NCBI RefSeq assembly: GCF_014839805.1
Contig: NC_051117.1
Coordinates: 248,001-312,000, forward strand
Reading direction: 5' to 3'
From: Manduca sexta
Lineage: Eukaryota; Arthropoda; Insecta; Lepidoptera; Sphingidae
DNA length: 64,000 bases
Position numbers and translations under genes: made by a program. Under the pieces are notes generated by a model that worked only from the letters and a program-made list of their open reading frames with translations, was not told the origin of the DNA and did no database searches. Below, in pieces: positions 9,430-20,439 of the stretch (positions are counted from its first letter, which is position 1; each line of letters begins with the position of its first letter).

Positions 9430-10250
9430 GACTTAAAGTGAAGCCCCTGACAAAATTAACGGATGGTGCCTTTTTCTGCAATTGAAACTCAGTTAATATA
9501 TATTTTTCCACTGCCTGAGCAGGAGTGAGGGCATGGGATGCGAGCAGACCAGTTTGGATATGACACATGAATACAGGACTATGACGACGACGCAACGGGG
9601 ACTTTCAGCCTCAAGTCAGCCTCATTCCGTATTGATATCCGTTAGCAATCAGGATCTGCATGTCCCCGAAAATCGTTGTGCAGTCCTGGGTTCAGGGGCT
9701 CTATTTAGGCGGGGCTCCTGGAACATTGCTCATCCTGCTAACCTATTGTTATGTCACAGAAGATTCATAACAGAATTTAAAGCGGTAAAGGTCGCAGGTA
9801 CTTGCTGGAAGCAGCCCGTTTATAAATTGGTTTGGAATTCTAGAGGGGAGACTTCTTTTAGGGGAGACTTGTATTCAGCAGCGGGTTTCCTATTACTGAT
9901 ACCGCCAGACATTTTATTTTTACGGTAGTTTTAGGCACCATTGTTCCAATATGCTAGCGCGAGCGCCAAGTAATCATAGTCGCATTCTCAAAAAGACCAA
10001 TTGAAATTCATAAAAATATCTTTCATAACACCTGGTACTTTAAAGATAAAACTACCAAAGGGCTGTATAAAATATACTATCTAATAGCCAAGTATCGCAT
10101 GACAGTTAAGCCTTGGACCAGATAAACGGATAATCCCGATCAGTTCGTGTCGGTAGTTGTGACGCTCACACCCAACGGGAAATGTCAATTTACAATACTT
10201 TGTGTGGATATAACACGTCGAAAGTTTGTTGTGTGGGCGTTAGTTACTAA
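9430..10250. other. No gene recognised
   Basis: A 131-codon plus-strand open frame (9533-9928) is the longest here. It has no signal peptide, domain or splice context I can recognise, and its composition suits a decayed repeat. Confidence 0.4.
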
Positions 10251-10695
10251 TCATACTAATATAAATGCGAAAGTTTGTGAGGATGGATGTATGTATGTTT
10301 GTTCCTCTTTCACGAAAAAACTTCTGAACGGATTTGGATGAAACTTTACAGTAATATTGGTTATACATTAGAATAACACATAGGCTATAATTTATTATGA
10401 TTTTGTGTAATTTGGATCGTTATACGATACATATCACGTAAGTCGGAAAAAATGCTGTCTTGGCGTACGCTGCCTAAACCGTTGTTAGACAAAGATGATG
10501 TACCGTAGGATTGTTTGTCTTAAATAGTTCTAAATAAAAGTCCGCGACAGCATATACCTCTTATGTGGAAGCCACTATGACTAAAATAGTGAGAAATAAA
10601 TACAATTAAAACGGATACTTTTTTACAATGCACAAGCGGGACTTTTACCCCAAAAAAAATCTTGACGCGGGCGAAGCCGCGAGCAAAACAGCTAG
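10251..10695 (+). mobile_element. Complete non-autonomous Helitron
   Basis: Host A 10250 precedes TCATACTAATATAAATGCG. The element ends in the CGCGG/CCGCG hairpin, then GAGCAAAACAGCTAG at 10695 and host T. It shares its 5' third with the 220-bp copy at 3002-3221. The rest includes CAGCATATACCTCTTATGTG and CACAAGCGGGAC. Confidence 0.9.
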
Positions 10696-10831
10696 TATTA
10701 ATCTTATATTAATCACGATTAGTTTCTGAAAAGCCAAACATTAAGTAAGAAGCAAATAGAATAAATGTTTTAAGTGACATTCGAATTCTAAGGCCGCATT
10801 AATTGATGCAACTCAGTTTCCCAAAGTGAAA

Positions 10832-10985
10832 AGTGGCCCACGTAAGTGTGTTGCGTTCCGGGATTAGCCGTTTCTAATAGGCCGGCATAATTATGTCGAC
10901 TGTTGAGATGTAATCTCTCGTCCTATTAGACCCCACTTCACTTATCATTAGGTGCAGTAGAATCACTTTGTCGTGTACGTAAAAA
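10832..10985 (-). mobile_element. Dispersed repeat B
   Basis: The landmarks CACGTAAGTGTGTTGCGTTC, AATAGGCCGGCATAATTATG and TATTAGACCCCACTTC are in the order seen in the other copies. Confidence 0.65.
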
Positions 10986-11166
10986 TACATCATTATATTC
11001 ACAAGTTAAATATAATGTTAAATGTTATATTATTAAACTAAACCTCGCTTTAGAACAGTGGTTTAAGCCGCTTAACCAGTCCGCCTTCGTAAACCACGCA
11101 GAGGCAACTAATTTGCGTTCTTTGTACAAAGGGTTCTTAGCAAACATTAGATGAGCGTTTGTGAAG

Positions 11167-11415
11167 AGAGTTATAAAAGTGTAGGATATAACGACGGTAG
11201 TAAAGTAAGATCATTCGTAGTAAATGCAAAATTAATTATGTTTCGTTTTTATTGAATACTAGCTTTTGTTTATGGCTTTACCTGCATTCACGAGTTATAA
11301 AAGCCTAGAATATTGCGATGGTAAATGTAAGGAGATAAATCGTATTGATAACAAATGTGACAGTCATTATGTTTCGTTTTTATTGAATTCTTTTGCTCTC
11401 GGCTTTGTCCGCTTC
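11167..11415 (+). repeat. Diverged two-copy tandem duplication spanning a Helitron end
   Basis: The copy at 11167-11291 begins GAGTTATAAAAGTGTAGGAT and the copy at 11292-11415 begins GAGTTATAAAAGCCTAGAAT. Both contain ATTATGTTTCGTTTTTATTG followed by Helitron 3' terminal sequence (CTTTTG...GGCTTT). The unit is ~124 bp. Confidence 0.7.
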
Positions 11416-11602
11416 TAAGAGGTTTTCGGGATAAAAGTCCCGCTATATATTTTCCTGGAATAGAAAGTAGCCTATAACCTTCCCAGAGTCTTAAACTATC
11501 TCCATTCCAAATTTAGTAAAATTCTGCAGTAGATAGATTTTAAGAAAATCGGTAACATACAGACAAATAGAAAAGGGAACTTTGTCTTATAATATGTATA
11601 GA
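11259..11602 (-). mobile_element. Helitron with internally duplicated 3' end
   Basis: The minus-strand 5' end TCTATACATATTATAAGAC is at 11602 (host A 11603 on minus). The outer 3' end CTAG is at 11262-11259 next to host T. A second, decayed 3' terminus lies inside at ~11383 because of the tandem duplication. Confidence 0.7.
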
Positions 11603-11790
11603 TTTATTAGAACTTTTTAAGATGAACAATAAGAGTAAAAATATCCCCTATTTACCAACACGGTTATCAAAGCTGCACTTGGATTAGAATACTCGTAATT
11701 GAAAAAAGTCGAATATACCCCTCTAGGCGATATGTCCTAGACCTTATTTACTATGCAAACGTCAAAATTGTCATTTATGTAAGTAGGACA

Positions 11791-12029
11791 TCTATATATA
11801 AAAATGAATCCCTATTTCCCTTAGTCACGCCATCACGCGTGAACGACTGGACCGATTTCACTATTTTTTTTGTTGTGTTTGTTATTGTCAGGAGAAGGAT
11901 CTTATGAAAGAAAAATTAAGGAAGTTGAGCGGAACGTTAGAAAATTTAAGAAAAGTTAATTTCAGCGATTGACAGAATGCGCGCTGCAAATTCATTGTTA
12001 AGACGGGACAACGTCTGTCGGATCAGTAG
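11791..12029 (+). mobile_element. Helitron of a second subfamily
   Basis: Host A 11790 precedes TCTATATATAAAAATGAATC, then GTGAACGACTGGACCGATTT. The 3' end is GACAACGTCTGTCGGATCAG and TAG|T. The terminal CTAG is mutated to GTAG. Confidence 0.65.
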
Positions 12030-12058
12030 TAAGTTATAAATTTAAAAAACATAAAATA

Positions 12059-12080
12059 CACACACACACACACACACACA
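12059..12080 (+). repeat. (CA)n microsatellite, 11 units
   Basis: An uninterrupted dinucleotide run. Confidence 0.95.
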
Positions 12081-12084
12081 TACA

Positions 12085-12180
12085 CCGCGCCTTTATCTCG
12101 GAAGTGTTAAGCAGAGATGGAACCAGGGCACCCACTTTTGTAACAAATCACTCCAATTTTCCCTTGCGTATTAACAAAGA
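12085..12180 (-). mobile_element. SINE fragment, second family
   Basis: The reverse complement of the tail is visible: GCGCCTTTATCTC on plus, then GGGCACCCACTTTTG. It abuts the CA microsatellite. Confidence 0.5.
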
Positions 12181-12551
12181 TACCTTACTTATAGTACAAT
12201 GTATACATATACTCTATCTTACATTACACATTCACTTCCTCGTATTTATCTAAACGCACTTAGAACGGTATTTATTTGTTCGGAGCGAGACCCACTCGGA
12301 CGGCTTTGTTACAAGTGGCTATGTCGCTTGGTCCATTCTATTTGAGTTATAGAGTGCTTGGATGCGTCCGCTCGTAACAAGGGTGCAATGTATTGGACGT
12401 TTGTGTTTACGGGCGAAATATTAAAAGCAGGCATATGTTATGCTAGCTGGTGATGGGATAAGACCGCACACAAGGTAAAATTCGCCGTAGTTTTGTGAGT
12501 GTGTCGCGTTCGGTGATTAGCCTTTGTATTTTTTTTTATTTATTAATTACG

Positions 12552-12822
12552 AGACGAGCACGCTGTTTGCGGTAAGCGATACGACCGCTCAATAGCAGAA
12601 ATATCATCCAATACCTTAAATTACAAAGTATTGTTTGGTATCGCGCTCGCCATCCTGAGACATGAGATGTTAAGTCTTATTATGACCAGTAGTTACACTG
12701 GCTACAATGTACTTCAAACCGGGACACTACAGCGACCACACTGCTGCGGCGGCAGAAATAGATATTGCGGTGGTATCTACCCAGGCAGACTCACAGATAT
12801 AAGAGAACTATCACCAGTATGA
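12552..12822 (+). mobile_element. Interspersed repeat D, probable non-LTR 3' end
   Basis: Landmarks are GTAAGCGATACGACCGC, AAAGTATTGTTTGGTAT, ATGAGATGTTAAGTCTTATT, GTTACACTGGCTACAATGT, GATATTGCGGTGGTATCTAC and CACCAGTA. Copies occur at 24895-25045, 55225-55506 and 61503-61787. The short open frame 12631-12822 is part of the repeat. Confidence 0.75.
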
Positions 12823-13307
12823 TTATTATTATATCATACTTATAATATTATGGAAATTTATGATCAGTGGAAACTAAATAACGTATGATAAATCAACTGT
12901 TTCTATGTTGGTATTAGTTATTAATAAAATCTGCACGATCGACGACAATATCATCACGATATGAAGATAGACTCTACCATACCATGGAAATAATCTAAAC
13001 TTGAATTGTGAGTGCGCTCTTTTTCTCACATATGAGAGACCTAGCACCAGTTAACACGTATAATTTCTTTCGAAGTGTTTTAGGCTTATGTTACTGCGTT
13101 ATTGGTCGTTGAAATCAACTTAAGTGTCGTCCAACCATCAGATACAGTTTTATCGCATTTTCATAAATCAATCAGATTTCGATCAGCTTAATTTGAAAAT
13201 AGACTATTTGATTCATCTCGATGTCATCTCGTCAATGCGTTCGGATCTTTTAAATATTTGCAAGTTCGATGAGAAAAAGATTTTTGAATGAATTAGATAT
13301 TAATAAT

Positions 13308-13612
13308 AAAATAATATCAGCCCTGTATTAGATACTGCTCCATTACTGGGTACGGGCTTCTACTACTGAGAGGGATTAAACCTTAGTCCACTACGCTGCC
13401 TAGTGCGGATTGGTAGACTTAACACATCCTCAAAATTCCTATAGAAAACTTCTGAGTTATGCAGGTTTCCTCACGATGTTTTATTGCACCGTTAAAGCAA
13501 ACGATAATTTACAAAGAATACACTTTTTTTTTTAGAAATGTTAGAAGTGTGTGCCTTTGAGTTGAGTATGTCTTGGCAGTCCATTCCACAACCAACTAGT
13601 TTATCGCCGCCT
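13308..13612 (-). mobile_element. tRNA-derived SINE
   Basis: The reverse complement runs from tail to head: AATATCAGCCCTGTATTAG, GAGAGGGATTAAACCTTAG, GCAGGTTTCCTCACGATG, TTGGCAGTCC, CAACTAGTTTATCGCCGCC. It is moderately diverged. Confidence 0.85.
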
Positions 13613-14893
13613 TAGAACTTAATTATATTATGATAATAACTAGCTATGATATTGAACTAGATATTATTATATATTATGTTCTAAGTCTCGACCTGAAATT
13701 GCAGAACATTTTAAAATTAGATTACTCTAGTCACCACTATAAACTCCTTTCTTCATAATGATCTAGTTCTTAAAACAAACACACGGACAGAGACCCTCCT
13801 CTTATTTTCGCAGAGGGTTATAAGGGAGGAAATTGCGTGAGAAACGTGATTTTTATAAGAAACTTACAGAGCGCAATATCGTAGATAAGATCTTAAATAA
13901 AAACATAAACGTGCACGTTTTTGTTGACGGCTCAATTCTACTTGGTGACTGAAGGAGGCAGGAGGCTCGGTATCGGATTATTACATACGAGAGGTGCTTG
14001 CGAGCACGCTTGAGTTTATATTATTTATATATTCTACAGCAATGTTATTAAAAAGATAAAATTTTAAGTTTTGACGTGGCGTAACGTCTATCAGCCGATT
14101 TCAATAAATTATCCCGATCTTAATCTTCAATCCGATTTCGCCAATGAAAACAACTCATATGTAAGCGTGTGATCGGTAAATAGAAATAGGCCCGCGTTCT
14201 ATGGAACCTAACAAAAATTTTAAATAAACATTCGTACTCCGTTATGCGAAGTTACCCCAACATACTTTATTGTTAGAAACTGAAGCGATTTAATTTAAAT
14301 AATAACTGTCACTGGCTACACAGAAATACTTTTTACAAACATTACACCGGAACCAATGGTACGACTGCCTACGACCATCCTCGGTCTGTCAAAGTCTGTT
14401 TTATAGCAAAAGTGTCTCAAATACCCTCACAACAATATTTTTAATTCTAACAATATATTTACTATATATTCAAAGTACTAAAACTAGATATTAAACAGTA
14501 CAGTTAGTTACAGTCCCATACAAACGGAACATGTCCTTTTTAATCGTACATGGAACTGCCCAAATTATAATTATATATATGGAAGAGCAGTATCTTCTAA
14601 TACAGGTATTGCTATACTTAAAATGAGACGCCAAAACTTGTAACTGTATTTATTTAGTTGGTGCCAAATAAAAATATATATACTTATATCAGGACATCAG
14701 GACCAAATTAGTCCTTCTAAAGTTATTACCAATTGGTAATCAGTTGTTGTCTTATTTAAAATGTCTGTGTGACAAGATATCACAGTGTCTTTAGATATTA
14801 GTAATAAAATAAAATATTTACAGAAAATATACGATCCAACGTCCGTTCTATATAATTTTATAAATCTCTTTGACTAAAACCAATCTTATTGTA
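13613..14893. other. Repeat-like and unassigned sequence
   Basis: Positions ~14088-14190 (CAGCCGATTTCAATAAATT, ATCTTCAATCCGATTTCGCC) resemble half of the MITE at 40225-40391. Nothing coding is supported. Confidence 0.4.
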
Positions 14894-15010
14894 TCATTTG
14901 TGCACACTCTGTCGGCTAAGATCGGCTATCGTACAACACCGGATATTGGTTTGAACAGGAAGTACCCCAGCCACTTCCACAGTTCTCACCTCGCCAGATT
15001 TTCCGGCTCC
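14894..15010 (-). CDS. Candidate terminal coding exon, function unknown
   Basis: On the minus strand a reasonable acceptor (TTTTATGTAAACAG|G) precedes a 38-codon open frame ending in TGA at 14894-14896. It begins GAGKSGEVRTVEVAGVLPV and ends ADLSRQSVHK. It is distinctly more GC-rich than its surroundings. The GAGKS string resembles part of a P-loop but is too short to claim one. No upstream partner exon was identified, and it may be fortuitous. Confidence 0.28.
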   Translation of the reverse strand, partial: GAGKSGEVRTVEVAGVLPVQTNIRCCTIADLSRQSVHK

Positions 15011-15173
15011 CTGTTTACATAAAACAATTTGAATTTTATGAACGAATTTTTGTGGAATTTTATGAAGGCCACTTTTATATTAATTTATCTTCATCAGAAT
15101 TCTACTTAATTACGTGTGGAGAAATTTATTTTGCGTCTATAAGAGCATAACGTAGTTGCATTTATATATAAAA

Positions 15174-15495
15174 GCGGCGATAGTCTAATTGGTGGTGGAA
15201 CGGACTGCCGACACGAAAATCCGCAGTTTCAAAACCAAAGGGCACACACCTCTGACAATTCCAAAATTATGTGTGTATTCTTTGTGACTTATCACTAGCT
15301 TTAACTGCGAAGGAAAACATCGTGAAAACCTGCACACCTGAGAAGTTGTCTATAGGAATTTCGAAGGTGTGTGAAGTCTACCAATCCGCACTAGGCCAGT
15401 GTGGACTAAGGCCCTAATCCCTCTCAGTAGTAGAGGAGGCCCGTGCCCAACAGTGTGACAGTATATAATTACCAGGGGCTGTTGTTATTATATTA
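15174..15495 (+). mobile_element. Full-length tRNA-derived SINE
   Basis: The head GCGGCGATAGTCTAATTGG carries the A box; the B-box region is decayed (AGTTTCAAAACC). The body has CACACACCTCTGAC, AACCTGCACACCTGAGAAG and GAGGAGGCCCGTGCCCAACA, and the tail is CAGTATATAATTACC. Confidence 0.88.
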
Positions 15496-15653
15496 TATAT
15501 TTATACATTGATGAATACAAAAACGACCTCGATACGTATAATCTTGGAAAACTACTAACACAAAAATAGCCAAAGTAATTACCCCCCGGATCTTAATACA
15601 CATAGCCACACATAAACCCAAAACTGCAGACTTAAATAAACCATACGTCTAGC

Positions 15654-15886
15654 TTAATCGATTGGTATTAGCTCCTCAATTGAGAACACAATGGGTTCAT
15701 TCGAACAATTCCGTTCTATTTCGGGTACAAAGGAGTCACTAATTATGTTAGGCGAATGACTGATCGACCAAATTCGCTGCGGATAATTATTCGGCGAGAA
15801 CGTAATGTTTGGAAAATATTGACGTTTAGATATTCTTGGCTTAGTAGTGAAGTAACGTTTAAGGTTCAAATCATAGTTTGAAGATA
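15654..15886 (-). CDS. Candidate terminal coding exon or decayed gene fragment
   Basis: The frame is open from an AG at 15888-15887 (TTGCGCAG|T) for 77 codons to a TAA. It reads SSNYDLNLKRYFTTKPRISK early and ends VFSIEELIPID. The polypyrimidine tract is poor. The composition is protein-like, but I recognise no family and no partner exon. Confidence 0.25.
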
Positions 15887-17200
15887 CTGCGCAATTTTAG
15901 CACCGTTTGCCCGAGACTGGATTCTAAAGACAGGCATAACGTCAGGTAGGCTGGCCGTAAAGAATGTTAAAATTCTTTTCTCAATATGCTTGAAAAAAAG
16001 TGTAGCCTACCTGATACATTTGGGTTGGATCTCTAGTAGAAGTAGATAAAACAAGGGCAATGAAGTCTACAAATTACATGACGCTAAGAATATTTTGATT
16101 TTCCAGTCGATTTTCAAACATTCCTTTGCCTCAAGTATTCTAGTATGTGAGATGGAATTTCGCAACTCCTTTATATTAAGATCCCTTTGGTATTCATAAC
16201 CATGTAAAATTTATAGCGTAATTACTATGTAAAAGATGTTATATAATCAATCTATATATTTAATATTTGCTTCTGCAAGCAGTATCTATAACACCAAAGT
16301 TTTTATCAGGAATTAAGGTCTCACCGTTCAAAATATAGCTTACCACGGTTAATTCAGGTCATAAACTATTTATGTACCAAATTACAACCAAATCTGTTCA
16401 GGAGTTTCAGCGTTTACTTCCCAAGATATCTTCATAAAGTTTCTCATACAATACTATGATTAAAATAAATAATATTAAATTGGGGTAGAATGGCCAAGTG
16501 ACTTTACCCCATGCGAAATAATCGTTAGACGTCCGAAAACTTTTGAATGGCTCAAACAAAGTCACTCACGAATCTGGAATTTCCATTGTAATTGCTATAT
16601 TAATAGATTTATAAATTGGAAAGGCAATGGCCGGTCGGACTATTTTGGGGTAAAAGCTATAACTTTCAAACAATACGGTTGTACATACGTCATGTTGGGT
16701 TTATTTAACTCGTATGATATATGAGGTACATTTGACATTGTAATTTAACAAAGGTTGTGAGGATATGTTTAACGTTTATTGTTAAAGGTTATGCGGCAGG
16801 GTCCTTTAAAATGGTGCCTAAAAGGGATGAAACATACTTTAACATTAATTTAAACTATTTTACAAAATAATTTTCCTTATTTATACCCCGGGAGATTAGC
16901 ACGTGGCATGTCAATAGTCCTTATTCATATGGAAGAATCATGGTAAGGCGACCTTAAAGATATATATACTGAAAAGGAGGGAGCGGTGAGGTGAATTTAG
17001 GACTTAACATCTCACTTACTTATTAAACATCTTACTTATTAAAAGGTGACAAGGTGTTATTTCGGTTAACTGTGTTGATCTGCCATGATGTAGATGAATT
17101 AATGACGTTATGGCGGCCTTGCTCTGAATTCAGTTCAATCCAATCCAAATTGACGTTAGTTCTACGTGTACCAGCATGACTCTGCCGATCATCGGGGATA
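15887..17200. other. AT-rich sequence, nothing recognised
   Basis: Neither a convincing exon nor a recognisable mobile element was found. Confidence 0.4.
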
Positions 17201-17523
17201 TAATATAATCAGCCCTGTATTATATACTGTCCCACTGTTGGGCACGGGCCTTCTCTACAACTGAGAGGGATTAGGACTTAGTCCTCCACGCTGGCCTAGT
17301 GTGGATTGGTAGACTTCACACACCCTCGCAATTCCTATAGAGAACTTCTCAGGTATGCAGGTTTCCTCACGATGCTTTCCTTCACCATTAAAGCAAGCGA
17401 TAATTGACAAAGATTACACACATATATTTTTAGAAAAGTCAGAATTGTGTGCTTTTGGGATTAGAACCTGCGGACATTCGTCTCGGCAGTCCGTTCCACA
17501 ACCAACTAGGCTGTCGCCGCTTT
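17201..17523 (-). mobile_element. Full-length tRNA-derived SINE
   Basis: On plus it reads AATCAGCCCTGTATTATATA, TGTTGGGCACGGGCC, GAGAGGGATTAGGACTTAG, GCAGGTTTCCTCACGATGC, CTGCGGACATTCGTCTCGGC and CTAGGCTGTCGCCGC, all in reverse orientation. Confidence 0.9.
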
Positions 17524-18290
17524 TTATCTGGAGATGCTTGTATCTCTTGCCGGTCGGCATTTTAGGGCTACACTTTGCTTAACATTAGGTCCAGTGAAGC
17601 CATTTCGCCTAGCTACAATAAAAACGTTGCAAAGTTTCCTGGTCAGTTAAGACAGCCTTATTCTAAAGTCACGTTTACCCCAAAGTCGATAACGTAGAAG
17701 GGACACCATTGGATCCGCAGGCGATTTTGAACATAATTTTCCGGATCATTCATTCGACGCGAAAGAACTATAAATCGTTCTAAAAAGTTGGCGTCATCGA
17801 TCATAAATGTTTGAAGATTTGGTTTTAGATTGACGGAAAGGTAAATGTGATTTTCAGAAAAGTTATAGTGCTAAATTAAAATATAATTAAAAGTCATGTT
17901 GCTTTCACTCACACTTACACACTCCTGGTTCCGCACGTCGTCCACTATAAATTTTTCAACTATGTTTTAGGCTTTAAATTTCTGTATTTACTCATTAGTG
18001 TTAGAATTTTTATTGTTTTTGTTTTCCTTTTTCATTTTATTCAAATTCATGTATTATTATTGCAACCTTATAAGGTATATGGTTTGTCCTTTAAACTTCG
18101 TTTTTGATGGCCACGATGTAGGTATAGCCTAGTGGACAAACTTGCTAATTCTTATAAGATGTTATTTTGGAAAATTTATTTCTTATTTATTTATAACTTA
18201 TTATAGGCCTGTTGCATAATGTGCTGCGCGTTGGTAATATGCTAGATCTTATAAAACTAAGCTGAACAACCTGCAACGCTCATTATATAG
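17524..18290. other. No gene recognised
   Basis: AT-rich sequence without supported features. Confidence 0.4.
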
Positions 18291-18477
18291 AGCTTTTGCT
18301 TGCGGCTGCGCCCCCGTGTGAATAAGTTTTTCCTGGACAAATATTTTCCCGAGATTAACAGTCTATAACACTCAGGAGTAATGTAGCTTCCTATTTGTGA
18401 AAAAAAATCAAAATCAGTTTAGTAGTTTCTGAGATTAGCGCCTTCAAAACTCTTCAGCTTTTATATATTAGTATAGA
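18291..18477 (-). mobile_element. Short Helitron with mutated 3' terminus
   Basis: The minus-strand 5' end TCTATACTAATATATAAAAGC is at 18477 next to host A. The 3' hairpin region (GGCTGCGCC on plus) is present, but the terminal CTAG has become CTCT. Confidence 0.65.
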
Positions 18478-19044
18478 TTTTAGTATCACTACTAGCTTTT
18501 ACTTTTTATAAGATCTCTCTTAGCCCAGTACTAGCGCGCAACACATTTTTACAACGCAACTATTTCAATAAATCTTCTCAATAGCAATAAAACATCCAAG
18601 TATCGATGCAGGAAGATATTTAAATTTTCTAATATCCGATAAAATAACATCTCTGAAGACACAAAATTAGCTTCGAGACGAAATGAATCTTATTTTAATA
18701 TAGAGTGGGTAAACATTTGTATATTGGAAAGGAATTTATTAACATTGTCAGATATTGTTAATGAACTAGTTGAAGTAAAGGTTTGGGAACTACACTTAAG
18801 ATTTTTGATCAAAAGTGGACTCAATTGGATCTGGTGATAAGCATGAGATTGGGAATATCATGAGGAAATCTGCATACCAAAGAATCCTATTGAATTTCGA
18901 ATGTAATAATGAAAATTCTATGCGTTCAGGCTCACTATTTGTCAGCTTTGATTACTATGCGTCACCAGTCCGAGTGCCCAATATTGATAGTATACTATGA
19001 TGTAGAACAAATTATTATTATTTGTACACACACGCACACATTTC

Positions 19045-19115
19045 GAACTCCAGGCTGATATTGAGCAGAAAATTCTATCACTTTGCCCGACCAACGATTC
19101 GAACACGAGACCTCA
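19045..19115 (-). mobile_element. SINE head fragment, second family
   Basis: CTCCAGGCTGATATTGAGC, then GACCAACGATTCGAACACGA on plus. The latter is the reverse of a B-box-like segment (GTTCGAATCG). Confidence 0.5.
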
Positions 19116-19122
19116 ACCGGAA

Positions 19123-19192
19123 TCTATACTATTATATAAAGCTGAAGAGTTTGTTTGTTTGTTTGTTTGTTTGAACGCGCTAATCTCAGGAA
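19123..19192 (+). mobile_element. Helitron 5' end truncated by an assembly gap
   Basis: Host A 19122 precedes TCTATACTATTATATAAAGC, then GAAGAG, (GTTT)n at 19149-19172 and GAACGCGCTAATCTCAGGAA. The gap starts at the point where the ~122-bp internal unit begins in the other copies. Confidence 0.8.
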
Positions 19193-19692
19193 NNNNNNNN
19201 NNNNNNNNNNNNNNNNNNNNNNNNNNNNNNNNNNNNNNNNNNNNNNNNNNNNNNNNNNNNNNNNNNNNNNNNNNNNNNNNNNNNNNNNNNNNNNNNNNNN
19301 NNNNNNNNNNNNNNNNNNNNNNNNNNNNNNNNNNNNNNNNNNNNNNNNNNNNNNNNNNNNNNNNNNNNNNNNNNNNNNNNNNNNNNNNNNNNNNNNNNNN
19401 NNNNNNNNNNNNNNNNNNNNNNNNNNNNNNNNNNNNNNNNNNNNNNNNNNNNNNNNNNNNNNNNNNNNNNNNNNNNNNNNNNNNNNNNNNNNNNNNNNNN
19501 NNNNNNNNNNNNNNNNNNNNNNNNNNNNNNNNNNNNNNNNNNNNNNNNNNNNNNNNNNNNNNNNNNNNNNNNNNNNNNNNNNNNNNNNNNNNNNNNNNNN
19601 NNNNNNNNNNNNNNNNNNNNNNNNNNNNNNNNNNNNNNNNNNNNNNNNNNNNNNNNNNNNNNNNNNNNNNNNNNNNNNNNNNNNNNNNNNNN
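19193..19692. other. Assembly gap, 500 N
   Basis: Exactly 500 N, identical in length to the gaps at 39693 and 57918, so this is a scaffolder's fixed placeholder rather than a measured distance. Confidence 0.98.
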
Positions 19693-19799
19693 AATAATAG
19701 CAATACTATCTAAAACCTTGGATAAAGCACTTTGTGACACTCTGCGCTCCTTACTGAGCCATAAGATGAGCAATAAGTCTCATAATGCCCAGTAATTAT

Positions 19800-19965
19800 G
19801 CTATATTGTCGTTCAATGCTTAAATGCTATAGCCCGAATATTTCCTGATATGGCGAAAGGCTTGGTCACTATCATATCAAGTGACGGAACACACATGGCA
19901 AAAAACCCTAGCTGCACCTCTACCTACCTCTTTGGAGATAAAGGCATTATATGTAGTGTTAATAG
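19800..19965 (+). mobile_element. SINE fragment, second family (tail)
   Basis: TGATATGGCGAAAGGCTTGG, CACTATCATATCAAGTGACG, CGGAACACACATGGC, CTGCACCTCTACCTACC and GGAGATAAAGGC occur in family order. Confidence 0.65.
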
Positions 19966-20439
19966 GCCTCTGCCTGCCCTTCAATACACACGTGGAATTA
20001 TGCATTAACATTTAAATATTAACAAAAATACCGGCTATATTAATTTAACTGGAATTTTCAACAATTTCAATGCAAATTGAATTTTTATTGTCAATGATTA
20101 CTTCATTAATCAGGAACGCATTAAAATTATTAAAATTATCTCATTAATATAATGATATTTAAAGTTAACATTAATATTTAATAAGTTTAATGAATCGAAC
20201 ATAAATTTCGATATTATGTAATTAATTATTTGTATTTATTTTGTCAGATACAGCATGTTATGTAATTATGTAATTAATTATTTATTTTACTAGGTCAGAT
20301 ACAGCGTGTTGCGTATAAACATACGTAAAGCTTTTACACTTTTCTTATATAGTTAGTATCAATTATGATTTTTTATGTTTAAGCGAATTTAGACATCGAA
20401 ATACAACCAGTTTTCATATTTCCTAGCTTGTAAAAGCCT

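Noticed and set aside
9533..9928. 131-codon plus-strand open frame
   Set aside because: No splice context, domain or signal peptide, and the composition fits a decayed repeat.
15887..17200. Search for transposase, reverse transcriptase or viral genes
   Set aside because: No catalytic motifs were seen in any frame; all mobile elements recognised in the window are non-autonomous or truncated.
19113..19773. Long open frames across 19.2-19.7 kb
   Set aside because: They consist of translated N positions in the assembly gap; the same applies to frames across 39622-40287.
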